Source: Gaeumannomyces sp. JS-464 (Eukaryota; Ascomycota; Sordariomycetes; Magnaporthales; Magnaporthaceae). From it: DNA of 64,000 bases. The notes below the pieces were generated by a model. The model was not told the origin of the DNA and did no database searches. It saw only the letters and a program-made list of their open reading frames with translations. Made by a program: the position numbers and the translations under genes. Shown here in pieces: positions 22,040 to 32,349 of this stretch (its first letter is position 1; each line of letters starts with the position of its first letter). The DNA is taken from the NCBI GenBank assembly GCA_002197995.1, contig NGZR01000005.1, positions 2,666,001-2,730,000 of the forward strand, in the 5' to 3' direction.

Positions 22040-25000
22040 TCAGTTCATAAACTTCCCTCCTCCCTCCTGCTTGTAAAGCCAATCGTGGTTAGCGTCCACC
22101 ATAAAGTCCTCGATGTTGAACTCGTTAGGGCCAAACATTGGCCCGGGTCCACTACCGCCGACGACTGCCCCTTCTCCACCGCCTTCTCTGGCACCAGCGC
22201 CGCCAATCCCGCCGCTGGTCCCCTGAAGTCCGGACGGGTGGTCGCTGGGCAGTCCCGCCGGCAGGCGGGGGTAGTTGAAGAAGTCGAAAACGTCCAGGTA
22301 CTCCAGCTCGTTTGGGCTGCGGAGTCCTGGCGGGAGTGATGCTTGGGTAGCGGCCATAAAGCCCCTGGGCCGGCGCGCCGCTGCCAGGCCCCGAGGCCCC
22401 GGGGCCCTGGCCGCCAGCGCCAGTGCCGTTCACGCCGACGCCGCCTCCGCCAGCACAAGCGCCACTATTGCCGCCCGACGCCGTAGATGTGGCGTGGTGT
22501 GGCTGGCGGCTGATGAGGAAATCAAGGTCAAAGGCGGTGCGGCGCATATCGGCCAATATCTTGACGCTGCTGGGCGTGATGCCGTCGCCGTTGCGGGCCG
22601 CGTCGTGGTACTCATCCAGCACGCGCTGCAGCAGCTCGCAGTACCGCCGCGCCACCGGCCAGTATCGGCTCATCTCGCGGAGCGCGTCCACGAAGAAGCC
22701 GATCTGCGGGCTGACCTTGTGCTCTACCGTCGACCCGTGCACGAGCAGGAGGCGAGCAGCCACCCACAGTGTAAAGGCGAAGGGCGGGCCGAGCTTCGGG
22801 AGCAGGCCGTTGGTGACCACAAACTCGCCGAGCGCCGCGATATTCTCGACGGCGTCGTGGCAGCGCTGCGAGGCCGAGTAGGATGGTGTGAAGATGGGCG
22901 ACCGCGTTGTCGGGTAGGCTGCTGACGAATGCAGCCGGATCGCAGCCGTGTGGTATGTCGCGTGGAGCATGACCCAGCCACAGTTGAGCGTCTTGGCAAC
23001 CCCTGGCTGGAACAGCTTGGCCATAGAGCTGTACTCGCCTGGGAGGTCAAACTTCCACTTCATCAGCGTGCTGTCCAGCTCCTTGTACCGCATTTTCCAG
23101 TCCTCCACGTCGCTGACGGCCGATATGTCGACCGGCTGCTTCAGGAACTTGTGGATCTGTGACAGGATCGTGAGGACCTCGACGTAGTAGCTAAAGGCCC
23201 CTAGATTCTCGGGCTTGTTTGCCTCGTAGTCTGGCGGCGCTGATTCGTCGTAGCGGTGTTCGGTCCGGAACCAGCGCGTTTCTACCTTTTGGTTCTTGAG
23301 CCAGAGGTCATCGCGGCACGGCAGCTTTCGATCAATCTCCTTGTCGTCCAGCGCAAACTCAAAGGCTGTTGGAATTGTGGCGTACCGGTCGAGGAGGTAG
23401 ACCATCCAGAACAGCCGGCGGCGTGATTCCTCCTCGATGAAGTCTCTGGGCTCAGGGAGGATCATGGCCCTCAGCGTGTATATTGATGTGTAGTTGGGGG
23501 ATACGGAAAAGGAGTTGCTCTCCACGGCAAGTCCTAGCTGCACCACGGACCGGGTTATCAGTGCCATGATGTTCCACCCGGGTGGTCCGTTGCTGTCACC
23601 GCAGAGGTCCAGCGCCAGTATCACCAGTGCCTGCAGCGCTTTCACTGACGAATTCTCCATCCCGTATAGGATCACTCTCTTTTTAGACACGTCGTGATAC
23701 CGCCGCCGGCTCTCGTCTGTCAGTCTCGAGTCGGTTGAGAACCGAAGCGTTGTGGCGACTATGGCGTGCAGTAGGATTTTGTCTGTCTCGTCGATCATGG
23801 ATGCCGAGTCGAATAGCGACGCAAGCGTTATCTTGCGATTTAGTATCGGGCACCATGTGTTGATATGCTTGAAGTACAGATCGGCGAGGGCGTACAGCAT
23901 GTCATACGGCGGAAACTCTTGATCCGACGATATCTGCGTCTGGCTCTGCGACTTGGTGGAGTTTGGCGAGTGAAGACCGCCGCCAGCCGTCGATGGCCCC
24001 GCAGAGCCCGCGCCATAGTACTCCCGGGCCGCCGCACTCGACATGCCTGCCGCGCCCATATGCCCTGGCGATATTCCCGATGATGAGATGCCTGCAGGTC
24101 CAACCTGAGCCTGGAATCCATCGTGCGGGGCCGGGGTGTGGCCCGGCAGGTTTGCAAATTCCATGGTCTGAGACGGCCCAGGGGGCGGATATGTCGATGG
24201 CTTTTGTACAAAGAGTGCTGTTTCTGCTTGGGGAGTGCGCATGCTGTCCGAGCGAGGGAATATCGGGGGCTGGGTCTCCATCGGAGTGTCCTGATCGCTA
24301 TGGATGCTGCCGCGCACGCTCTGTGGCGCGTTGGGCCGATGATGGAAGGCCGCAGCTCCGTGGACACCGGACTCGTCTATTGCCGGCTGGAGAATCTCCT
24401 GATGAGTCCGCAAGATGGCCTCGAGCCTGTCTAGGCGTTGTTCCAGCTCTCGTCCATAGCCAGCTCGTAGTCCGGGCTTTTTGCGCTCCTTGTATTCACA
24501 GTTGGCGCCATTGCGCGTACACCACCCGCATGAAGGCTGGTCACGGTCACATTTCACCTAGATGGTGGACATTGTGTCAGCAGATGCATCAATGCGGTGG
24601 TATACTGCCACACCTAGCTATTGTTATCGAATCACGAGGTAGGATGTAAGGCCTTCCTGGGTTTCGATATATAGCATGCAACATGATTACACACAGCAAG
24701 GAGCGTGTAATGCGTCTAGTAGCCTCAACATTCGCCAACTCGATGCTGATCTGATTGCATCATAGACGCATGTGGGTGTGCATATATAAACAAGACAAGG
24801 ACTCGGCACGAGAGTTGTAAAAATGAGCCGTAGTAGCCAACTCACCTTCCTCTGCTTGCAGAGCTCACATCTGGGTGTGCCATGGTTAGCTACGGCTTTG
24901 ATCTGTCGATTCTCGGGTGGGGTTGGAGGAGAGCTGTCTGAGCTATCTTGGGCCGGAACATCATGATCCGCTGCCGTGGCAGCAGGCGACATTAAGGATT

Positions 25001-25373
25001 GGGGTACGGGGAAGTGTAAGGCGCAAGAAAAGCAGCGTGACGGAAAAGCAGGCCAAGAAAGACTCCGCTGGGAGACGGTGAATGGACGGAGAAAGGGCAA
25101 GGATAAAATGGACCAAACATACGAGACGGAAATGGGCCTTTTCCGCTTGCCATTCCGAGCAGGCTCGAGATGGTCGTCGAGGTCATTGTCGGAGCGGTCG
25201 TCCCCACTCAAGGGGTTGGCATCGTCGCCGCTGTCCGGGCCCAGGGCAGGCGGGGGCTCGGCGGCTGGTTGGTGGTGGTGTTGTTGATGGTGCTGGTCGG
25301 GCGTGGCGGTTGGGGACGACTTATGCTGCTGGCTGGTGCTGCTGGTGCCGTGGCGCAGGCCAGGGTGCATCAT
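22040..25373 (-). CDS. Zn2Cys6 fungal transcription factor, three exons
   Basis: Exon 1 (25373-25123) encodes a His/Gln-rich and acidic N terminus ending GKRKRPISVS. The intron 25122-24943 leads into exon 2 (24942-24846, to CELCKQRK). The intron 24845-24558 then leads into exon 3 (24557-22040). The zinc cluster is assembled across the second intron: CELCKQRKVKCDRDQPSC, then GWC...NC, giving C-x2-C-x6-C-x6-C-x2-C-x6-C. A Leu-rich coiled coil (RELEQRLDRLEAIL) follows, then the fungal-specific regulatory domain (DMLYALADLYFKHINTWCPI, ALVILALDLCG, ESRRRLFWMVYLLDRYATI). One excess G/C at 22362-22365 separates this from the true C terminus (SPNELEYLDVFDFFNYP...). Without it the protein is about 954 residues. 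It is divergent from the rhamnose genes, so it could be their regulator; that is inference only. Confidence 0.85.
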
Positions 25374-28144
25374 TCCTATGGAGACAGAGAGGGGACGCAA
25401 GTGGAGGAGGAGCAGGCCTCGAAAAGGGAAGCAATCGGATCCGTGGCGATAGGCCAAGAGCCTCAAGTTCGGCAAACGGGACCGTGTGTCGCGGGCCGCG
25501 GCGTCTCGGGTCAATGATGGGCAGAGGGGTGGGCGAGGCCGGGACCGTGGGCTCGGGCGAGAGGCCTTCAGCTCTGAACCGGGTCGGCGGCTCGGGAGGG
25601 TGAGACTGCGAGGTGAAAAGGGCGAGAGGAACGACGCAGCTTGGGGGAGAAGGGGACAAAATCACGGGTGGCCCCTGTACGAGGTCAGATTCGATGGCTC
25701 GGAATGGCCCCTGGCCCTGGCCGTCTCCCCTTTCCCACCACGGGGTTTTGTGCACACGCGATAGGAGGAGGTTCTATAATTTGTCGCCGTCTTCCAGCCG
25801 TCATGATACCCGTCTCGAGCACACGCTGTCAGTCCGCCTTGTGCAATCGACGGCTGCTGTCTTGCCACAAGTCGGACGGCTTGCTGCATGGATTCTCGCT
25901 CTTTGGTGGTTGGACAGCTGCAGACGGGCCCGAACGTCTTTTGTGCGGGGAGCCAAAACCTGGAAGCGCCGAGGAACCTCAGCGCGAGAAGGGTGAAGGC
26001 GAAAAATCGAGCAAGCAGACAGGAACCCATCAGCGAATTCGGGGGCTGCAGACGGGCGTGTGCGATCCCCATCGGCCATGGCTCCTGGGACCCGTCAGGT
26101 GGAGAGGGTCAGTATGCAGGCAGCCCTTATTGCTCAATTGATTGGCCCGGGAAGAGAGCCTGAGCGGTTTGGCCGGGGAAGCAGCGGCCAGCGTGCGGGG
26201 AAAATGGCCAACCATGGAGGTGCGGGCGGGGATTTTCGGCGCATTTCCAGATTTGTTTCTTCTCCAAGTTTTGCTTCTCGCGCCAACCACCCATCCCATC
26301 GGGCCTTCCTCGCGACAACCTCCTACCCAGGCAATGAGGTGCCCATGCTGTTGGTGATGCTGCGCGGGCCGACATGCGTCGGGGTTTGGTTACCTATACA
26401 TGCGTTTCGAGTTGCTACAGAGAAGCAGCGGACAATGTAGGCCTTCCGACTGGCTCGTGTGCGAGGCAGCATCGTTTATCACATCAACGGGCGGCCTCGA
26501 CTGGGACGTTATGCGGCCTGACCGCTGCGCTGGGTTGCGTGACGCGGGTCGGTCCTCCGATCATCTGCTGCTCTCGTTCAAACAAGCTCACGGCTCGCAT
26601 CCGCCGTTGCGTTTCATCAACGAGGCCGGAGCCAGTGATTGCTCTGGCACCATGTATGCATGCACCGAGCCATCCTCCGACTCGAAGCGCGACTAAGCAT
26701 GTAGGGGAGGCGACAAGTAACGCGACGTGGCGGGCGACACGATGCACCCGGGCTCGTGGCACAATGTGCAGTACCAATAGCCAGGTCAGCACACTTATCT
26801 CCGTTTAAGCGCGCAGCGGTGTCGCGCATGGCTACACGGGTGACGACCTTGGTAGTACACGGCGTTCAAAAGACATACCGGGGCCCTGGGTTGTGTGCTC
26901 ACCTCACCCTGCGAGATCCCTCGCCAGGACGGTCGGCCAACCAATCAGCTAGCGCTTTGGACCTCCAGGGAGTTTCTGAGTCGCCGGCTTATGTTGCTCC
27001 TTCACCGGCCTCGAGGCGAGGCTCGGCTCTCGTATTCCAAGCCGGCGGCCGAGACAAAAAAGGGGAAGAGGAAGACAGCCACAGCAGTCAGTGTTGACTA
27101 TCTGGTTCGTGGTACCGCACAGCATCTTGCTTCTGGGTCAGACGCTCGCCCAATCCGCATCTTCTAGGAACTATGACTGAAACAGGCGGAGCCACAGCAT
27201 GGGTGAACAACCGCTGAGATCGGTGACCCTCGGGAATGGCTCGCTGCGTGTACTCGCAGGAGCTGCAAGCCCTGTGATTGATCTGTCCACGTTGCATGCG
27301 AGGAGCACCCCCTGGCCGCTGCTGTCCGCTCTCAACTTTATGTGATAAATGATATATTCAACCCGAGTCTCGCCTTCCGCTCTTGTGGAGTGACATGTGC
27401 CGGCATTGCGATGTGTCGCTGGCTCGACAGCCTTAGCCGGCTTGAAAGACAGGCTCGCTTGGTGATCGCGGCCGTCTGGCGCACATCCCTTCGGCTGCCT
27501 TACTCGCCATCTTCTTGCCTCCTTGCTGTTATCCTTGGGGCCGAGACCACTGAAGACGTGCGTCTACCTTGCCGGGCACCTATCATCAACCGTAAACAAC
27601 AAGAGCCGAGCCGTGTGGGGCTCGCCATCCAGTCCCCTTTGCAGGGGCACCGGCGGCTGCACCAGAAAAGAGCACTAGTCGTCTTGCTTTTTGGTCGAGG
27701 CGGGCTTCCTGCCCCATCGACGAACGAATGTCGGGGCATCAACGACCGACATCAAGCCCCCCACTCCAAACCCAACAGAGTTCCAAGCTTTGAGCTTCTA
27801 GACCGGTGGCATCCGTCCTTCTCCCTCCACCATATTTCACCTCCCCTCGCCTCCCCGACGCTGACTTGATCTCGCTTATCGCAAATCTGGCACAGTCGCC
27901 CAGATAACAAGCGAGGAAGAGGGCGCATGGCTTTGCTTGTATAATTCACCTCTTACCGACGCTGGCGGCATCCTCCTTTTATTCTTGTAGCCTGGGCTGC
28001 TCTGCCTTCACCGTCTGGGTATTTTAGCTCGCTGAGACCAATCGGACGCGGGGGCTTGTGTGTATATAAAGGTCTATCTTGCTTCGGCGGCTTCGTCTTT
28101 CCACTCTCTATTTGTATTTTCTCCATCACCATAGCCCACTCGCC
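25374..28144. other. Long divergent intergenic region (2.8 kb)
   Basis: This lies between the Zn2Cys6 regulator (-) and L-rhamnonate dehydratase (+). I see no convincing gene; many frames overlap but show no domain. The rightmost 110 bp hold core promoter elements for the dehydratase. Confidence 0.5.
28038..28070 (+). promoter_or_regulatory. Core promoter of L-rhamnonate dehydratase: CCAAT, CreA-type site, TATA
   Basis: CCAAT is at 28038-28042 and GCGGGG is in the stretch 28048-28053, fitting the SYGGRG site of the carbon-catabolite repressor CreA. TATATAAA is at 28063-28070, 75 bp before the ATG. A pyrimidine-rich leader (CTCTC, TTTTCTCC) follows. The sites are seen; their use is inferred. 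Glucose repression would suit a rhamnose catabolic gene. Confidence 0.55.
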
Positions 28145-29597
28145 ATGGCTTCCGTCAGGGACTTTCCCACGATCAAGGCGGTGCGGTCTTTCGTTATTGG
28201 AGGTGTCGGTTCGGGTAAGTGGTATCTCCACGCGCCGCTGCTTGCGATCTGCTCCGATACTGGCAAAATGCTAAAACATGCCATGCAGGCGGCGATTACC
28301 ACAATGTCAAAGGCGGCCACTGGTAAGGTCCAGCCCAGTCAGCCCATTTCAAAAACTCCACGGTGGCTACCGCACACATCCCCAGGACACCAAGACTTAC
28401 ACTCTCTGCAGGCTGATCGACTCGCCTATTTCGACCCCTTGCTCGAGGTGGGAGAAATACCGCAGCTCACGGACCAGCTGGGGCATCAATGTGCTTGGCT
28501 CCTTTTTCGTGGAGCTCGAGGCTAGTGATGGCACCGTTGGCTACGCCACCGGCTTCGGCGGCCCGCCGGCTTGCTGGCTGGTGCACCAGCACTTTGAGCG
28601 GTTCCTGATCGGGGCCGACCCCAGGAACACCAACCATCTGTTTGAGCAGATGTACCGGGCGTCCATGTTCTACGGTCGTAAGGGTCTGCCAATCGCCGTC
28701 ATCTCGGTCATCGACCTGGCCATCTGGGACCTCCTGGGAAAGATTCGCAACGAGCCCGTGTACAAGCTCATTGGGGGTGCCACAAAAGAGCGCCTGGACT
28801 TCTACTGCACCGGCCCGGAGCCGACGGCGGCCAAGGAGATGGGCTTTTGGGGCGCCAAGGTGCCGCTGCCGTACTGCCCGGAGGAGGGCCACGCGGGGCT
28901 CAAAAAGAACGTCGAGTTCCTGCGCAAGCACCGCGAGGCCGTCGGCCCGGACTTCCCCATCATGGTGGACTGCTACATGTCGCTGAACGTGTCATACACG
29001 ATCGAGATAGCCAAGGCCTGCCTGGACCTCGACATCAACTGGTGGGAGGAGTGCCTGAGCCCCGACGACACGGACGGCTTCGCGCAGATCAAGCGGGCGC
29101 ACCCGACGCTCAAGTTCACCACGGGCGAGCACGAGTACTCGCGCTACGGCTTCCGCAAGCTGGTTGAGGGCCGCAACCTCGACATCATCCAGCCCGATGT
29201 CATGTGGCTCGGCGGCCTGACGGAGCTGCTCAAGGTCTCGGCCATGGCCGCCGCCTACGACATCCCCGTGGTTCCGCACGCCAGCGGGCCCTACAGCTAC
29301 CACTTTGTCATCTCGCAGCCCAACACGCCGTTCCAGGAGTACCTAGCCAACTCGCCCGACGGCAAGAGCGTGTTGCCGGTGTTTGGCGACCTCTTCACCG
29401 ACGAGATCATCCCCACCAAGGGCTTCCTGACCACGGCCGACCTGGACAGGCCCGGCTTCGGCCTGACGCTCAACCCAGCCGCACGGTCCAAGATGATCCC
29501 GGCCAACCTCCTGCTCACTCCTGCTCCCGCCAAGGCGCTGGTCAGTGGCGATGTCCCAGCCAACGGTGCTGCCAAGGCCGAGGAGCAGAAGCAGTAA
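28145..29597 (+). CDS. LRA3: L-rhamnonate dehydratase
   Basis: This enzyme of the non-phosphorylative L-rhamnose pathway dehydrates L-rhamnonate to 2-keto-3-deoxy-L-rhamnonate. It belongs to the mandelate racemase/enolase superfamily. Exon 1 is 28145-28214, intron 1 28215-28288, exon 2 28289-28322 (only 34 nt), intron 2 28323-28411 and exon 3 28412-29597; together 429 residues with no frame break. The exons join into SGGDYHNVKGGHWLIDSPIS. Enolase-type metal ligands and catalytic residues are in place: MVDCYM, WWEECLSPDD, TTGEHEYSRYGF, IQPDVMWLGGLTE and the His in PHASGPYSYHF. The neighbouring L-rhamnose dehydrogenase supports the assignment over a galactonate dehydratase. Confidence 0.92.
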
Positions 29598-30573
29598 GAG
29601 ATGGGAAAGATATTAAGTGAGAGGGCGTGTGTGGGCTCTGTTGTGTCTAATTCTCGACAGTGGCTATCGATGGGTTCGCAAGTTCATATCTTCATCGTCG
29701 TATTTTCATTTGATTGCTTTTTGTCCTCTGGCTTGTAGGTCCTTTTATTATTCGATGGATTTGGGAGGCGACATGAATGATTCAAACAAGGGTAGCATTA
29801 TCCTCATAAATTGAACACCACAGTCCAAGCTCACCCTATCAGACTTCGTCCTTGGGTTTCCAACTTTTGGCGGTATGTTGATGGCCAGGTGTGAGGTTCG
29901 CTGTGAGCATGTTATTAGTGGCAATATCGAACGGCAATGAACGGCGTACTAATGACGTGGCGAACTGAGACATTGAAGCTCGCTGTAAATCATCCCGAGA
30001 CCGCGGGGTTAACCCCTACTCGATGAGGCTAAACTCCCCGCATGACGGCAGAGAGGCCCACCTGTTGAGGGGCTGAAGAGTTCACTTGCCGGGCGTCCAA
30101 GTGCCCGGCATGTGGGTGATCGATGGCCAGACTGCTTTTGAGTGAAAAGAGAGCTATCGTGACAAGGGACTGGCATTGATACCGCGAAAGGGGTTGGCCC
30201 GGTCCTGTGGTGTGAAAGGTTTTACGGAAACTACATAGCCCGGGCACATATTGAACGCGAAAGCTGACCTGACATTTCCTCTTGTATTGGCCTGCTGCTG
30301 TGGACTTGACATGGAAGCCACTTCAGCTGTTGATCGGGTGCACAACGACTCAATTTACCACGGCCCAGATCGCCAACCCCACCATCTCGGCTTGGGATTC
30401 ACCGCGGGCGACCTGCCATGCAGGAGCCAGCTGGTAGCTATGGGTGACAGGTTGCGCTTGGGCTCGGGTATTCTCAACGGAAACAGAGCTCGCGCCGCTC
30501 TCCTCTTGAAACCCCATAGCTCGCCATCCTTGCAAACTACCAAAGAGCCGTATCTGCCCGCCAAAGCCCCAAG
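29598..30573. other. Intergenic between the two rhamnose genes
   Basis: 3' region of the dehydratase and promoter side of the dehydrogenase. No gene seen. Confidence 0.5.
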
Positions 30574-31434
30574 GTGGAAAGCCAGAAAAGCGCCGCAGCC
30601 ATTATGCCGTGCACCAACATCCTCGCCGGCAAGACGGCCATCATCACGGGCGGGACGACGGGCATCGGGCGCGCCATCGCCCTCGGCTTCCTGCGCCAGG
30701 GCTGCGACGTCGCCGTCAACCACCTGGACCTGCCCAAGGACCGCCCGCACCTCGAGTCGCTCCTCGCCGAGGCCGCCGCCGTCCAGGCCTCGGCGGCCGC
30801 GACGCCCGGCGCCAAGGCCGGCCGCCTCACGCACCTGCCGGGCGACGTGCGCGACCCGCAGACGGGCCGGCGCCTGGTCGAGCACGCACTGGCCGAGTTC
30901 GGCACGGGCCGGCTGGACGTGTGCGTGTCCAACGCGGGCATCTGCACCTTTGCCGAGTTCCTCGACCTCGACGTCGACCTGTTCGCCGACACGGTGCGCA
31001 CCAACCTCGACGGCGCCTTCCACGTCGTCCAGGCCGCGGCCCGCCAGATGGCGAGGGGCCAGTCCCCTCCCGGCGGCTCCATCATCGGCGTCAGCAGCAT
31101 CAGCGCCCTCGTCGGCGGCGGCCTGCAGGCCCACTACACGCCCACAAAGGCCGGCGTGCTGTCGCTGATGCAGAGCACCGCCGTCGCGCTCGGCCGACAC
31201 GGCATCCGCTGCAACGCCCTGCTCCCCGGCACCATCAGGACGCAGCTCAACGACGCCGACCTGGCCGACGACGCCAAGCGCGCCTACATGGAGGGCCGCA
31301 TCCCGCTCGGCCGCACCGGCGAGCCCGCAGACCTGGCCGGCCCCGCCGTCTTCCTCGCCTCGGAGGAGCTGAGCGGCTACGTCACGGGCTCCCAGCTGCT
31401 GGTTGACGGCGGCTTGTTTGTCAACTTGCAGTGA
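30574..31434 (+). CDS. LRA1: L-rhamnose 1-dehydrogenase (SDR)
   Basis: First step of the same pathway: oxidation of L-rhamnose to L-rhamnono-lactone with NAD(P)+. A single exon without frame breaks, 286 residues from 30574, or 276 from the internal ATG at 30604 (MPCTNILAGKTAIITGG), which fits the family better. The short-chain dehydrogenase motifs are present: TGGTTGIGRA for the cofactor, VSNAGIC, the catalytic Ser in IIGVSSISALVGG and Y-T-P-T-K. The C terminus (GSQLLVDGGLFVNLQ) is characteristic of fungal L-rhamnose dehydrogenases. It is on the same strand as the dehydratase, 1 kb downstream. The lactonase (LRA2) and the aldolase (LRA4) are not in the window. Coding GC is very high. Confidence 0.9.
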   Translation: MESQKSAAAIMPCTNILAGKTAIITGGTTGIGRAIALGFLRQGCDVAVNHLDLPKDRPHLESLLAEAAAVQASAAATPGAKAGRLTHLPGDVRDPQTGRRLVEHALAEFGTGRLDVCVSNAGICTFAEFLDLDVDLFADTVRTNLDGAFHVVQAAARQMARGQSPPGGSIIGVSSISALVGGGLQAHYTPTKAGVLSLMQSTAVALGRHGIRCNALLPGTIRTQLNDADLADDAKRAYMEGRIPLGRTGEPADLAGPAVFLASEELSGYVTGSQLLVDGGLFVNLQ

Positions 31435-32349
31435 GGGAGAGTTTTCGTGGACTTGGGACGGGTGATGTAGATTACGCGCATGTGTGAAAGGCTTCCAGGT
31501 TTCAGGGGCCTGGGGCATACGTTTGGCCTTGCTAGTTTTTTCTTCTTCTGTTTTTCTTTGTTTTTGTAACTTCTCCTTGACACACTCTCAACAGGCGATC
31601 CCGGGAGGGATGGAAATGGATGGTTTTAATTCACACAATGGATGATACTCTCGTGGGTTTGCTGGGATTGCCACTTCTGATGGACAACCCAGAGAATTCG
31701 TTTCGTTCATATGCAAGGCATGCCGTTCTGAGCTCTCACATTACACAGAGACCAAGATATTCTGAGCCTTGGACCGAACATCGACGATGCAGCCTTGTCA
31801 CACACGAGACCAGAGCCATCGCCAGTTTCAAGATCCCTAACCGTTGCGTATTGCCCACTACCCCCGGGCCCAGCCAAGCTACCTCTGGATACCTCAACAA
31901 TGCTAAAAACGACATGAAGAAACACTCTTCGGACTATGCTGGAGTGGAATATTTGCCGTCCCCGACACTAGGTGTCAGCCGAGACAAAAAAACACAAATG
32001 GAAGAAAACGAAAGCCTGCCGTTCGCAACCCTAACCACCCGGCCGCCCCATTCAGTTCGCCCTTCCTGGCCCGGCACCCACCCCAAGAAAAAGTAGCAAG
32101 AACATGTGTAGAAAGCGAGAGGAAAGAAAAGGGGTATAAGTAAATTCTCACGGCACCAGAATGGATAAGATAAATCCCTCAAGCCCCACCGTAAAACGTT
32201 TCTAGTTGGTACAAACAGATGTCACCACATCCCCTGAAGAATAGGAAAAAAAAAAAAAAAATAAGGGTGTAAACGAATGGGCTCGGGGGCTGTAGTCGTT
32301 GTGCAGTATGATCTACAAGATAGTCGCCAGATATGTCCTGGGCTGGTCA
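31435..32349. other. Intergenic, with a poly-A run
   Basis: 3' regions of two convergent genes. A 16-A run lies at 32246-32261. No gene seen. Confidence 0.5.

Noticed and set aside
25500..27900. Possible genes upstream of L-rhamnonate dehydratase
   Set aside because: Frames overlap in all phases; composition and lack of motifs suggest a long regulatory spacer.
30355..31518. Long open frame opposite the L-rhamnose dehydrogenase
   Set aside because: Antisense shadow of a very GC-rich coding exon; no domain, while the + strand has all SDR motifs.
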